Assembly (NCBI RefSeq): GCF_022829685.1
Contig: NZ_JAKSYE010000076.1
Coordinates: forward strand, 1-64,000
Source of the DNA: Methylobacterium sp. E-045
Lineage (GTDB): Bacteria > Pseudomonadota > Alphaproteobacteria > Rhizobiales > Beijerinckiaceae
Reading direction: 5' to 3'
DNA: 64,000 bases
Part shown: positions 42,500 to 52,271 of the stretch, piece by piece
How positions within the stretch are numbered: the first letter of the stretch is position 1
Layout of the letters: every line of letters starts with the position of its first letter
Translations under genes and position numbers: made by a program
The notes under the pieces: generated by a model
Seen by the model: only the letters and a program-made list of their open reading frames with translations
What the model was told of the DNA's origin: nothing
The model's database searches: none

Positions 42500-42898
42500 G
42501 CTTGCAGCTGACCTCGGGGCCGGCGGGAGCGTTCCCCGCACGGGGCGAGTGTACCCGCCCCGTGGCGGCGCTCAAGTGGGTGAGCGCCCCGGCGCCCGAT
42601 TTTCACGAGGGCGACTGGCATGGCAGGGCTGCGGCCCGTATCAAGGCCGCCATAGGGGGACCGGTCGCGTTTCCGACCCAATTCAGGATGAATGCACCCG
42701 TTGTCGCGGGGCGGTCATCGATGACGGGCGGAAACACGCCGGCAAAGTTCGCGCGAGCATGGTGCCCGCCGCCTTCCGGCGGTGGGCCGGATACGTGAGG
42801 CGGCATGACGGGATCGTCGGCACTGACCGGTGCCGAGGTTGACCCGATGTTTCAGGACCGGATAGGGAAATCGTCTCATCAACGCTCTCGAAACATCG
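42500..42898. other. Divergent intergenic region with two hairpins
   Basis: This is a 399-nt region between bpt (minus) and the glycosyltransferase operon (plus). Two GC-rich hairpins lie in the bpt leader: CACGGGGCG/CGCCCCGTG (42539-42547 with 42556-42564) and GGCGCTCA/TGAGCGCC (42567-42574 with 42581-42588). No gene is evident and I cannot place the promoters. Confidence 0.45.
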
Positions 42899-44494
42899 AT
42901 GCCGCGCTCCGACCGGTCGAGTGACATCGGGGCCGGTCCCTCGCGGGAGGAAGCCGGATCGGCGGATGACACCCGTCGTGTCCTCGCCGTCCTCATCGCC
43001 TCTTTCCTGGTCCGGCTCGTGGCGGTGCGGTTTCTCGACCTCAGCTTCATGGAAACCTATGGCGCGGTCGTCGCGAGGCAGCCGTCGCTCTCGTTCTTCG
43101 ACCAGCCGCCGCTGACATGGTGGACGATCGCGGGCGTCACGCGCCTGTTCGGCTCCGACGACGCCCTGGTCGTGCGCCTGCCGTTCCTCATGATGTCGGT
43201 GATATCGGGCTGGCTGATCTATCGGATCACGACGCGTCTCTTCCATTCCCGTGCGGGGTTCTACGCGGTCTGCGCCTATCTGCTGTCACCTCTTCTCGGA
43301 CTTTCGGACGGGAGCCTGGCCCAGACCAACGGGCCGATGACCGTCTTCATTCTCGCGGCCCTCCTGACCTTCCTCCATATCGACTTCGCCGCCTCGCGCG
43401 TTCGCGACAACAGGGTCTGGTACGTCTGCGCCTTCCTGTTCGGATGCGCCCTCGCGTCCAAATATCTCGCCGTCCTCCTGGTGCCGGGACTGCTCGTCGC
43501 CGTGGCGAGCCGGGCCGAGGGGAGGGCCTGGCTCCTGCGCCCTGCCACCTATCTCGGCCTCGTCGTCCTGCTGGTGCCGCTCCTCCCGGTCATCATCTGG
43601 AACGCGGAGCACGGCTGGGTCTCCTTCCTGTATCAGGGTGCCCGCGCCGGTGGGGACGGCAGCATCAACCTGACGCGGGCGTTCCGCTGGACCCTGACGC
43701 AGGTCTTGATCGTCCATCCCCTCGTCTTCGGCCCGGCCCTCTACATGCTGTATCGCGGCCTTCGACACGGGCCGAGGCAGGAGGGGCCCTGGCTCCTGGC
43801 CTGCATGTCCGCGCCCGTGCTCGCATTCATATTCGGCGTCATGGTCTGGAGCAGCCACCCCCTGCGGGGCTATCACTGGGCCTCCATGGGCTATCTTCCG
43901 CTGCTGCCCCTCGTCGGCGTCTGGGCGGATGGCCTCGCCTCCCACCGGCCGGACGCCGCACGGCGCTGGCTCGCCACCCTGGCCGCGACGACGATCCTGG
44001 TGGTCGGTCTGCTCATGGCCCACGTCGTCACCGGCTGGGCCGAGCGGGTCGCACCGGCCAAGGCCTTCCGGTCGCAGGATCCGATCCTGCTGGAACTCTA
44101 CGACTGGGACGATCTTCCTAGCGCGCTGACGGCTCGCGGGTTCGATCCCGCGCGCACCTTCATCGCCGCGACCCGCTGGGAGGATTGCGCCAAGGCGTTC
44201 TATGCCGTGAGGGACAAGTTCCGCGGGCTGTGCCTCGCAGGCGACAACATCCACTTCACCTATCTCGCCGATGCCGCGAAATTCCGCGGCATGGATGCCG
44301 TCATCATAGACAGGTATGCCAACCTCGATGCGGTGGGATATAATCTCGACGGGCATTTCGAGACCTTCTCGGAAGATGCGCCCATCCGCCTGAATTTCCA
44401 CGGGCGCAAGATGCACGATCTCAGGATCGTCCGGGCGACCCATTTCGATGGGACCTGGCCGAAGCCCAGGATCGGCGCGAAAGGCCGCCAGTGA
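42899..44494 (+). CDS. ArnT-like membrane glycosyltransferase (GT39/GT83)
   Basis: This 531-residue integral membrane protein has about eleven hydrophobic segments. The first periplasmic loop has MET-YG and the FDQPPLTWWTI motif typical of polyprenyl-phosphate-sugar-dependent transferases (PMT/ArnT). The C-terminal 130 residues form a soluble periplasmic domain. It would move a sugar from a lipid carrier to an outer-membrane acceptor such as lipid A, hopanoid or polysaccharide. The stop overlaps the GTG of the next gene, which encodes the likely maker of the lipid-linked donor. Confidence 0.85.
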   Translation: MPRSDRSSDIGAGPSREEAGSADDTRRVLAVLIASFLVRLVAVRFLDLSFMETYGAVVARQPSLSFFDQPPLTWWTIAGVTRLFGSDDALVVRLPFLMMSVISGWLIYRITTRLFHSRAGFYAVCAYLLSPLLGLSDGSLAQTNGPMTVFILAALLTFLHIDFAASRVRDNRVWYVCAFLFGCALASKYLAVLLVPGLLVAVASRAEGRAWLLRPATYLGLVVLLVPLLPVIIWNAEHGWVSFLYQGARAGGDGSINLTRAFRWTLTQVLIVHPLVFGPALYMLYRGLRHGPRQEGPWLLACMSAPVLAFIFGVMVWSSHPLRGYHWASMGYLPLLPLVGVWADGLASHRPDAARRWLATLAATTILVVGLLMAHVVTGWAERVAPAKAFRSQDPILLELYDWDDLPSALTARGFDPARTFIAATRWEDCAKAFYAVRDKFRGLCLAGDNIHFTYLADAAKFRGMDAVIIDRYANLDAVGYNLDGHFETFSEDAPIRLNFHGRKMHDLRIVRATHFDGTWPKPRIGAKGRQ

Positions 44495-45720
44495 CGCTTC
44501 CCCCTGCCCAGGCACCGTCCGATCCCGAAGCGGATCAGCCCCTCCTCACGGTCGTCATCCCGACATTCAACGAGCGGGACAACATCGCCGTCATCTGCGG
44601 CCGGATCGCCTCGGCGCTCGCGCCGCTCCGTTTCGAGGTGATCGTCGTCGACGACGACTCGCCCGATGGAACATCCGCCGTCGTCGAAGATCTGGCGCGG
44701 AGCGATCCACGGATCAGGCTCATCACCCGGACCGGTCGGCGGGGGCTCGCGGGAGCCTGTATCGAGGGGATGCTGGCGGCGCGTTCCGAACTCGTCGCCG
44801 TCATGGATGCGGACCTGCAGCACGAACCGGCGACGCTGACGCCGATGCTCGATCTGATGACCTCGACCGAGTGCGACGTCGTCATCGCCAGCCGCTACCT
44901 CGACGACCCCGACGTGGCGGCCTTCTCCTCCGTGCGCAAAGCCCTGAGCAATGCCGGAAACCGGCTGGTGCGAGCCCTTCTCCGGGTTCAGACCAGCGAT
45001 CCCATGAGCGGCTTCTTCCTCATGCGCCGGAGCATTCTGGTGAAGGCCGCGCCGCGCCTGAGCCGCGACGGCTTCAAGCTCCTCGCGGATATCCTGGCCC
45101 AGGGCGGCCGGTCGCTGAAGATCGGGGAAGTCCCCTATGTCTTCGGCCCCCGGCTGACCGGGGAGAGCAAGCTCGACGAGAGGGTCCTCTTCGATTTCGC
45201 GGTCCTTCTCATCGCGAAATCGGCCTTCGGCGTGCTTCCGACCCGGTTCGTCTCCTTCGCCCTCGTCGGAGGCCTCGGTGTCATCGTCCACCTGTCGCTG
45301 CTGGGGCTGATGCTCCACGCCCTCAACGACGATTTCCTGACGTCCCAGACCATCGCCACGCTCGGGGCGATGACGGCCAACTTCTTCCTCAACAACATCC
45401 TGACCTATCGGGATCAGCGGATCGTCGGCGCCGACCTCCTGCGCGGGCTCGCGGTCTTCTGCCTGTCCTGCTCCTGCGGCGCGTTCAACAATATCCTCGT
45501 CGCCCACCTCGTCTACACGGGCACCGGCATCTGGTGGCTGGCTACGGGCGCGGGCATTCTCATCGGCGCCGCCTGCAACTACGTGCTGTCGGCCCTCACC
45601 GTATGGCGGCGCTTCGACAAGCGTCCCGATCGGAAGACGCAGGCCCACCAGAGCGACGCCGCTCTCTCGAGCAACGGGGGAGACCTCGGCATTCCCCGGC
45701 CTCCCTCCCTGTCGCGGTAG
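44491..45720 (+). CDS. GT2 glycosyltransferase fused to GtrA domain
   Basis: This 409-residue fusion has an N-terminal DPM1/ArnC-type GT-A domain (about 1-240) with VVIPTFNERDNI, VVDDDSPDGT and MDADLQHEP (metal-binding DxD). The C-terminal GtrA domain of four membrane helices (about 250-375; FVSFALVGGLGVIVHLSLL, ANFFLNNILTYRD) is thought to flip the lipid-linked sugar. It would make a polyprenyl-phosphate sugar used by the ArnT-like enzyme encoded just before it. The GTG start overlaps that gene's stop (GTGA), so the two form a unit. Confidence 0.9.
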   Translation: MTLPPAQAPSDPEADQPLLTVVIPTFNERDNIAVICGRIASALAPLRFEVIVVDDDSPDGTSAVVEDLARSDPRIRLITRTGRRGLAGACIEGMLAARSELVAVMDADLQHEPATLTPMLDLMTSTECDVVIASRYLDDPDVAAFSSVRKALSNAGNRLVRALLRVQTSDPMSGFFLMRRSILVKAAPRLSRDGFKLLADILAQGGRSLKIGEVPYVFGPRLTGESKLDERVLFDFAVLLIAKSAFGVLPTRFVSFALVGGLGVIVHLSLLGLMLHALNDDFLTSQTIATLGAMTANFFLNNILTYRDQRIVGADLLRGLAVFCLSCSCGAFNNILVAHLVYTGTGIWWLATGAGILIGAACNYVLSALTVWRRFDKRPDRKTQAHQSDAALSSNGGDLGIPRPPSLSR

Positions 45721-45721
45721 A

Positions 45722-45746
45722 GGCGAAGTCTCGCCCGGACTTCGCC
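45722..45746. terminator. Hairpin between convergent genes
   Basis: GGCGAAGTC (45722-45730) pairs perfectly with GACTTCGCC (45738-45746) around a 7-nt loop. It begins right after the GT2-GtrA stop codon and precedes the convergent RDD gene stop. It has no T-run; a bidirectional terminator is likely. Confidence 0.65.
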
Positions 45747-45755
45747 CCGGCGGGT

Positions 45756-46253
45756 TCAGACCCGCACCACCGCGAGGCCGACCAGCACGTCATGGCCCAG
45801 GCGCCGGTCCGACCTCATGAGCCCGAACAGGATATCGACGAACCACAGCAGGAACGTCGAGATGGCGACGTAGAACAGCAGGGCGTGGATGGCGGCAGTG
45901 ATGAAATCCACCCGCAGGCCACTCGCCGGGGACACCACGCGCAGGCCCATCATCCGCATGCCCCAGGTGCTCTGGGCGGCGCCGCCCACCGTCACCGCGC
46001 TGTAGAGGATGCCGCTGGCGGGAAGGATCGCGAACAGGGTCCAGCCGAGCCCGAAGGTCAGCACCCCGAGCACCGTGATCGCCAAGGTGAGGAGGGCGGT
46101 GAAGCCGAGGATGAAGAGGATGTCGAGGAGATAGGCGACGAAGCGCGCCCCGAGGCTCGCCCGGACGGAGGGGACCGGGAGGGCGTTCGGGAGCCCTGTC
46201 CCGTAGCGCTCGGCATAGCCGGCGGGGTCGTAGCCTGGGGGCGTGTTGAGCAT
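45756..46253 (-). CDS. RDD family membrane protein
   Basis: This 165-residue protein has three to four hydrophobic segments. The RDD motif set reads LGARFVAYLLDILFILGFTALL (Arg and Asp of the first helix), then GMRMMGLRVV and the final LMRSDRRLGHDVLVGLAVV. The function of the family is unsettled; some members act as ion antiporters. An AAAGG ribosome binding site supports the ATG at 46253, although one at 46292 is possible. RDD, bpt and hemB genes are neighbours in many Rhizobiales. Confidence 0.87.
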   Translation of the reverse strand: MLNTPPGYDPAGYAERYGTGLPNALPVPSVRASLGARFVAYLLDILFILGFTALLTLAITVLGVLTFGLGWTLFAILPASGILYSAVTVGGAAQSTWGMRMMGLRVVSPASGLRVDFITAAIHALLFYVAISTFLLWFVDILFGLMRSDRRLGHDVLVGLAVVRV

Positions 46254-46354
46254 GGCCGGTAGCCTTTGAGAGGGGAGACGATTCTCCTTCACGGGAAGAC
46301 ATGGGAGGGCCCATGCCTTCGCTCAAGGTCACACGGGCCACGCTGGGTTCGCGG

Positions 46355-47413
46355 TCAGGCGGATTGCTCGATCACGCCGCGCCAGCCGAGCCCGCGATAG
46401 GTCTCGTAGCCCGGCGTCTCGTGGAAGGCGACGAGGCGCCCCGCTGCATCGATGTAGCTTCCCTGGCTCCGTCCATCCGTGCGGAGGGGATAGCGCTCGG
46501 TAAGGAGGCCGTTGCCCTTGGAACAGGCAAGGATGCGGTTCTCGGCATCGAGCAGCATGACGCGGCTGTGGGCCCGCTCCGCCGGCGCGAGGCGGACACC
46601 TTCGACGATGGTGCGCGCCTGCGGCTCCCAATCGAAATGGATCGCCAGAAAGCCGATGGGCCGGCCGTTCGTCTCGCCGCCCTCCCGCACGGAGGCCACA
46701 TAGGTGGCGCTCTGCGAGCCGTTGAGGGCGGCGACCCGCGCCACGTTGGCCACCGCGAAGTCGTCGCCGGAGGCCAGCGGCTTTGCGCGGGCGAACCACG
46801 GCTCCTGGCTCACATCCTGGCCGACGACATCGAACCGGTTGGGCCGGCCATTGGCGATGACCTTGCCGTCGCGGCTGCACAGCCAGAGATCGAGATACAC
46901 CGTGTAGGCGGAGAGGATGACGCCCAACCGGTGCGAGGCGTGGTTCCGGGCCGCCTCGGTCGGGGCGAGGGCGCATTCGACGACCGCGGCATCGGTCGCC
47001 CACCATCTCACGTCGCATGTCCGCTCGTAGAGGTTCCGGTCGATGATCTCGACGGCGTTGAGGGCGAGATCGATGCAGCGCGCGGACCGGCTCTCGCTGG
47101 CGAGATGCTCCACCGCCTGGGTCAGGCTGTCGACGCCGTCGCCCAGGGCGTTGCCGAGGCCCGAGACGAGACCCTCGATCTCGCTTGCAACGCTGCGGAC
47201 CTCATTGGCGACGACGGAGAAGCCGGCTCCTCGCTCGCCTGCATGAGCGGCCTCGATGAGGGCGTTCAGGGCCAGCAGATTCATGCGCCGCGTGATGGAC
47301 TTGATCGATCCGACGCTCCGATGAGTGAGAGACTTCAACTGCTGGGTCGATGTCTCCACGAGCATCGAGAGGCTGTCGGCCGGCTGATCTACCTCGTTCA
47401 GTTTTGTCGACAT
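46355..47413 (-). CDS. Soluble methyl-accepting receptor with C-terminal Cache-like domain
   Basis: This 352-residue protein has the MCP signalling hairpin near its N-terminus (about 40-75: LLALNALIEAAHAGERGAGFSVVANEVRSV). The C-terminal half (about 150-352) is a Cache/PAS-like sensor (AYTVYLDLWLCSRDGKVIANG, WFARAKPLASGDDF, RPIGFLAIHFDWEPQA). No transmembrane segment is present. This is the reverse of the common order (sensor first, signalling last), and the signalling domain is short. It could be a cytosolic chemoreceptor. No che genes are adjacent. Confidence 0.83.
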   Translation of the reverse strand: MSTKLNEVDQPADSLSMLVETSTQQLKSLTHRSVGSIKSITRRMNLLALNALIEAAHAGERGAGFSVVANEVRSVASEIEGLVSGLGNALGDGVDSLTQAVEHLASESRSARCIDLALNAVEIIDRNLYERTCDVRWWATDAAVVECALAPTEAARNHASHRLGVILSAYTVYLDLWLCSRDGKVIANGRPNRFDVVGQDVSQEPWFARAKPLASGDDFAVANVARVAALNGSQSATYVASVREGGETNGRPIGFLAIHFDWEPQARTIVEGVRLAPAERAHSRVMLLDAENRILACSKGNGLLTERYPLRTDGRSQGSYIDAAGRLVAFHETPGYETYRGLGWRGVIEQSA

Positions 47414-47587
47414 CGTATCCTCGGGATGGACAGACCAAGCTTGACGCTTGGTATTCTTTATATCGAGTCAAGGTGGATGGTTGTTGCAGGTCAGCAGGGG
47501 AACGATGTGAGAGAGGATCGTCAGAGACGATCCGTTCGCCTGCCGAAACAAACCCAAGCAATATGAATGCCAAGGCCGCGCGAATGC

Positions 47588-47962
47588 CTAACGCGGCGGC
47601 GCGGGATCGTTTGCTTCGGAATCTAATGTCTCGAGATAGTATTTCTTAAGCATGAAAAGCGCTCCGCCCGACACCGCCTTGTGGTCCAGGCGGAGGCCGA
47701 TGAGTCCCGCGCCGCCGTCGAACAGGCAGTCGATGCGGTGCTGGCGTTGGCCCAGGGCGTAATCGACGCGTACGCTGTCGGGTGCCGATCCGCGGCCCAC
47801 ATGGAGCAGGCGGGGCGAGAGGTCGGATGCGACCAGCGCGGGGAGCGTCCGCCGGCAGGTGGTGATCCGCAGCCGGTCGACGGAGCTGTCGCAGCCCGCC
47901 AGGACGCAGACGATGACGATCGGCAGGAGCGCAACGGGGGCGCGAGCCGCCCGCGGGGGCAT
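47588..47962 (-). CDS. Small lipoprotein
   Basis: This 124-residue protein has a lipoprotein signal peptide with lipobox (VCVLAGCD, lipidated Cys in LAGC). The mature part has two or three further Cys and no recognised domain (RLRITTCRRTLPALVASDL, RQHRIDCLFDGGAGLIGLRL). Its start codon lies one nucleotide after the hemB stop, so it is probably translated together with hemB. The function is unknown. Confidence 0.75.
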   Translation of the reverse strand: MPPRAARAPVALLPIVIVCVLAGCDSSVDRLRITTCRRTLPALVASDLSPRLLHVGRGSAPDSVRVDYALGQRQHRIDCLFDGGAGLIGLRLDHKAVSGGALFMLKKYYLETLDSEANDPAPPR

Positions 47963-47963
47963 C

Positions 47964-49064
<1,101 letters not shown>

Positions 49065-49244
49065 CTAACACATCCCCAAAACTCTTCGAAACCCGGGCCG
49101 ATCGCCGCCCCCCGGCCGACGGGCCATGTTGACGGGCCGGAAGAGAGTTCGTCTAAGCGACCCTGCGAGCATGGGGGAACCGGCGCGCAGGCGCGGACCC
49201 CCGCGAGCCCCGAGGGTGAGGCAGCCCCCAATCGGAGACGACGG

Positions 49245-50321
49245 ATGACAGGCGCAGACGAGCCGGAGATCCTGTTCGAGCGGCGTGGCCATGCCGGCCT
49301 GATCACCCTGAACCGGCCCAAATCCTTGAACGCGCTCACCGTCTCCATGTCGACGGCGATGTATCGCGTCCTTTCGGAATGGGAGCGGGACGACGCGATC
49401 ACCCGCGTGGTCGTGCGCGGCCGGGGCGGCCGGGCCTTCTGCGCCGGCGGCGACATCCGCCAGATCTACGACCTCGCCCGCCGTGGGCTGGACGACGAGG
49501 TCAGGCGGTTCTGGCTCGCGGAGTACCACCTCAACGCCTATGTGAAGCGCTATGCGAAACCCTACATCGCCCTGATCGAGGGGATCGTCATGGGCGGCGG
49601 CGTCGGTCTGTCCCTGCACGGGAGCCATCGAGTCGCCTCGGAGCGCTACAGCCTGGCGATGCCGGAAGTGGGAATCGGGTTTTTCCCCGATGTGGGCATG
49701 ACCCACGCGCTGCCGCGTCTGCCCGGTCGCGCAGGGGTCTATCTGGCCCTGACCGGCGCCCGGATCGGTGCCGGCGACGGCCTCGCTCTCGGGCTCGCCA
49801 CCCACCATGCGGCGGCGGAGACTTTCGACGCCATCACGGATGACCTCGCCGGTGGCGGCGCCATCGAACCGGCTCTCGACCGCCACGCGACCGCTCGTCC
49901 GGAGGTCGGGCCGATCACGGCCCATGGCGCCACGATCGAGGCCTGTTTCTCCGCCGACAGCGTCGCCGGGATCCTCGCGCGGCTCGACGCGGACGGGTCG
50001 CCCTTCGCCGCGGAGACCGCCGCGCTGATGCGCACGCGCTCCCCGCATTCCCTCTCCATCGCCCACGAACAGATGAAGCGGGGCGTCGCGATGAGTTTCG
50101 CCGAGGCGATGCAGGCGGAGTATCGCCTCGCCCGGCGCGCCATGCACTGGCACGACTTCCACGAAGGGGTCCGTGCCGTGCTGGTGGACAAGGACAACCG
50201 CCCGGACTGGCGGCCCGCCACCCTGGCCGAGGTCGACCCGGCCGGGATCGCCGAGGCCTTCACCGCTCTGCCCGACGGCGACGCGCCGAGATTTGATGGC
50301 TCGGAAAGGATCTCGTCATGA
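49245..50321 (+). CDS. 3-hydroxyisobutyryl-CoA hydrolase-like crotonase
   Basis: This crotonase-fold protein of 358 residues matches the HIBYL-CoA hydrolase group, which acts in valine breakdown. The oxyanion-hole motifs are VVVRGRGGRAFCAGGDIRQIYD and EGIVMGGGVGLSLHGSHRV, and MPEVGIGFFPDVGMTHALPRL is diagnostic of this group. The C-terminal helical part (MSFAEAMQAEYRLARRAM, EGVRAVLVDKDNRPDW) is also typical. I chose the ATG at 49245 with GGAGACG upstream. The stop overlaps the next gene by 4 nt (ATGA). Confidence 0.9.
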   Translation: MTGADEPEILFERRGHAGLITLNRPKSLNALTVSMSTAMYRVLSEWERDDAITRVVVRGRGGRAFCAGGDIRQIYDLARRGLDDEVRRFWLAEYHLNAYVKRYAKPYIALIEGIVMGGGVGLSLHGSHRVASERYSLAMPEVGIGFFPDVGMTHALPRLPGRAGVYLALTGARIGAGDGLALGLATHHAAAETFDAITDDLAGGGAIEPALDRHATARPEVGPITAHGATIEACFSADSVAGILARLDADGSPFAAETAALMRTRSPHSLSIAHEQMKRGVAMSFAEAMQAEYRLARRAMHWHDFHEGVRAVLVDKDNRPDWRPATLAEVDPAGIAEAFTALPDGDAPRFDGSERISS

Positions 50322-50785
50322 GGGGACTGACCAAGGTCGGCGCGACGCGGGACGGCCGCGGGCGCGCCAGCGACATGGCCGGCGACCGCATCGAGCGGTC
50401 GCCGCGTGTGCAGCAGACGGGGTGGGACGTGGTCCTGGTCTGGTTCATGCGCCTCACGGCAATGGTCTGGCTGCTTAAGGGCGTCTCGACCTGGGCGACG
50501 ATCCTCGATGTCTTTCCCGGAGCGCGCCCGTTCGAAGCCGAATCGCTCGGCCGCCAGACCGTCATCGTCTACTTCGCCGTGATCGACTTCATGGCGGCGA
50601 TCGGGATGTGGCTCACCAGCGCCTGGGGCGGTGTGGTCTGGTTGTTGGCCGCCACGAGTGCCGTCACCCTGGCGATCCTGACGCCGCATCTGCTGCCGAC
50701 GTCGATCCCGGCGCTGGGAATGCTCGGTGGTATTATTGTGATCTATTTCGCTTTGTCTTGGGCTGCGGCACGCGAGGTCAGGTAA
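50318..50785 (+). CDS. DUF6163-like small membrane protein
   Basis: This 155-residue protein has four hydrophobic segments (from about 40 to the end; WFMRLTAMVWLLKGVSTWATI, VIVYFAVIDFMAAIGMWL, LLAATSAVTLAILTPHLLP, GMLGGIIVIYFALSWAAA). Proteins of this type are found next to ldtR in Rhizobiales, as here. The start overlaps the hydrolase stop (ATGA). A half-site resembling the ldtR operator overlaps its stop codon. The function is unknown. Confidence 0.8.
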   Translation: MRGLTKVGATRDGRGRASDMAGDRIERSPRVQQTGWDVVLVWFMRLTAMVWLLKGVSTWATILDVFPGARPFEAESLGRQTVIVYFAVIDFMAAIGMWLTSAWGGVVWLLAATSAVTLAILTPHLLPTSIPALGMLGGIIVIYFALSWAAAREVR

Positions 50786-50811
50786 ACAACACCTTACTGA
50801 ATTACTTTCAT

Positions 50812-50842
50812 TTTGCATTTACCGACAGAGGTAAATTGCAAA
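50812..50842. promoter_or_regulatory. Probable LdtR operator
   Basis: TTTGCATTTACC (50812-50823) and GGTAAATTGCAAA (50830-50842) form an inverted repeat around GACAGA; the inner TTTACC/GGTAAA is perfect and the outer TTTGCA/TGCAAA differs only by a 1-nt offset. A further half-site GGTAAAC occurs at 50781. The site lies about 110 nt before ldtR in a locally AT-rich promoter region. MarR-type LdtR proteins control their own gene, so this is the natural operator. The link is inferred from position. Confidence 0.68.
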
Positions 50843-50949
50843 TTCATCGTATCGCTTAAACCGTCTTTCATCCGTGACTCGTAGATTGGCTTCATAAGCG
50901 GTACCGAACACAACGGCGCCCGACCCAAGAACCCTGACGAGGCATCCCG

Positions 50950-51462
50950 ATGAAGTCCCAGTCCGCCAAGGTGATCGAGAGCAATACTTCCGCCGAGACC
51001 AGCCCGGCGCATGGTTCCTACCTCGAGGCGCTGCACCTCGTGGAGCGTCTCCACCGCCGCCTCCTCGACGTGATCAAGGACGAGTTCGAGCGTCGCGGCC
51101 GCGAGGACGTCAACAGCGTCCAGGCCCTGCTGCTCTACAACATCGGCGACAAGGAGCTGACGGCCAGCGAATTGCGGACCAAGGGGTACTATCTCGGCTC
51201 CAACGTCTCCTACAACGTGAAGAAGCTCGTGGAGGCCGGCTACCTCCACCATGCCCGCTCGAAGACCGACCGGCGCTCGGTGCGCATCAGCCTCACCGAC
51301 AAGGGCCGGACGATCCACGACATCATCCAGGGCCTCTACGACAAGCACGCCCGCACCATCCAGCCGATCGGCGGCATCTCCGACGACGATTTCGGACGCC
51401 TCAACGTCGCCCTCGGCCGCCTCGAACGCTTCTGGACCGACCAGATCCGCTACCGCCTCTAG
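50950..51462 (+). CDS. ldtR: LdtR-type MarR-family transcriptional regulator
   Basis: This winged-helix regulator of 170 residues closely fits the Rhizobiales LdtR family. It has YLEALHLVERLHRRLLDVIKD and NSVQALLLYNIGDKELTASE, then RTKGYYLGSNVSYNVKKLVEAGY (recognition helix), and wing residues SKTDRRSVRISLTDKG. LdtR controls an L,D-transpeptidase gene and osmotic-stress tolerance in Liberibacter and Sinorhizobium. No L,D-transpeptidase gene is in this window. It is preceded by its usual DUF6163-type neighbour and a symmetric operator. Confidence 0.92.
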   Translation: MKSQSAKVIESNTSAETSPAHGSYLEALHLVERLHRRLLDVIKDEFERRGREDVNSVQALLLYNIGDKELTASELRTKGYYLGSNVSYNVKKLVEAGYLHHARSKTDRRSVRISLTDKGRTIHDIIQGLYDKHARTIQPIGGISDDDFGRLNVALGRLERFWTDQIRYRL

Positions 51463-51553
51463 AGCGCTCTATCCGATCCAGCGCGGTCGGGCGCAGGTCT
51501 CGGACGGGGCGGCCGGTCCACGGGCGCCAAGGCCGGCGGCGGCGTCGAGCCAC

Positions 51554-51614
51554 GGCCGTGAACGGCAGGAGGCCGGATGGCGAAGAACCATCCGGCCTCC
51601 TGCCGTTCACGGCC
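51554..51614. repeat. Perfect 27-bp inverted repeat
   Basis: The arms 51554-51580 and 51588-51614 are perfectly complementary over 27 bp and enclose a 7-nt loop (CGAAGAA). It lies 92 nt after ldtR and 145 nt before the DCC-family gene. There is no T-run on either side, so a simple intrinsic terminator is not the whole story. The perfect symmetry suggests recent origin or selection on structure. Confidence 0.88.
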
Positions 51615-51758
51615 CGGTCTCATTGCCAAAAATCCGAGGCCCGGTCTCCGTTCCGAACTCCGCAAGGGCGACGGCCCGTTTTCGATGACGAATGTGCAAG
51701 CGGCCGACGCTTCGGGACGCGTGTCTCCGGGGCCGCAGAAACCGGCTATGATCGCCGG

Positions 51759-52181
51759 ATGACCGCGTACCGCTCGGCAAAGCCCTCCACCGGCCCGATC
51801 ATCCTGTTCGATGCCGAATGCGTCCTGTGTTCGGCCAATGCCCGGTTCGTCCTGAAGCGAGACCGCAAGGCCGTGTTTCGTCTTGCCTCCATGCAGGGCG
51901 AGATTGGGCAATCCCTCTGCCGCAGACACGGGATGGATCCGGGCGATCCGGCCAGCCTCCTCGTCGTGGAGGGAGACCGGATGCGTCGAGACAGCGACGC
52001 CGTCCTCAGCATCTACGAGAGGCTCGGCTTTCCCTGGGGGCTCGTCCGGGTGTTCCGGCTCGTGCCCGGCGCGATCCGCGACCCGGTCTACCGCTTCGTC
52101 GCCCGTCACCGGTATCGTGTGTTCGGCCGACGGGACACCTGTTGGGTGGCCCCGACGCCGTACAGGGACCGCATCCTGTGA
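51759..52181 (+). CDS. DCC family thiol-disulphide oxidoreductase-like protein (DUF393)
   Basis: This 140-residue protein has the name-giving DxxCxxC motif at its start (IILFDAECVLCSANARFVL), the predicted thioredoxin-like active site. It continues with the family pattern FRLASMQGEIGQ and LLVVEGDRMRRDSDAVLSIYERLG. The substrates of the family are unknown. I chose the ATG at 51759, since the open frame before it passes through the perfect hairpin. Confidence 0.88.
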   Translation: MTAYRSAKPSTGPIILFDAECVLCSANARFVLKRDRKAVFRLASMQGEIGQSLCRRHGMDPGDPASLLVVEGDRMRRDSDAVLSIYERLGFPWGLVRVFRLVPGAIRDPVYRFVARHRYRVFGRRDTCWVAPTPYRDRIL

Positions 52182-52271
52182 GACGTTCGACACCCCGCCG
52201 ACCCGGTCGTCATCAACAGGCGAGAGCGAGCGGGGGCCGTCCCGAAACATCGAGACGGCCGGCCCAGCCTT

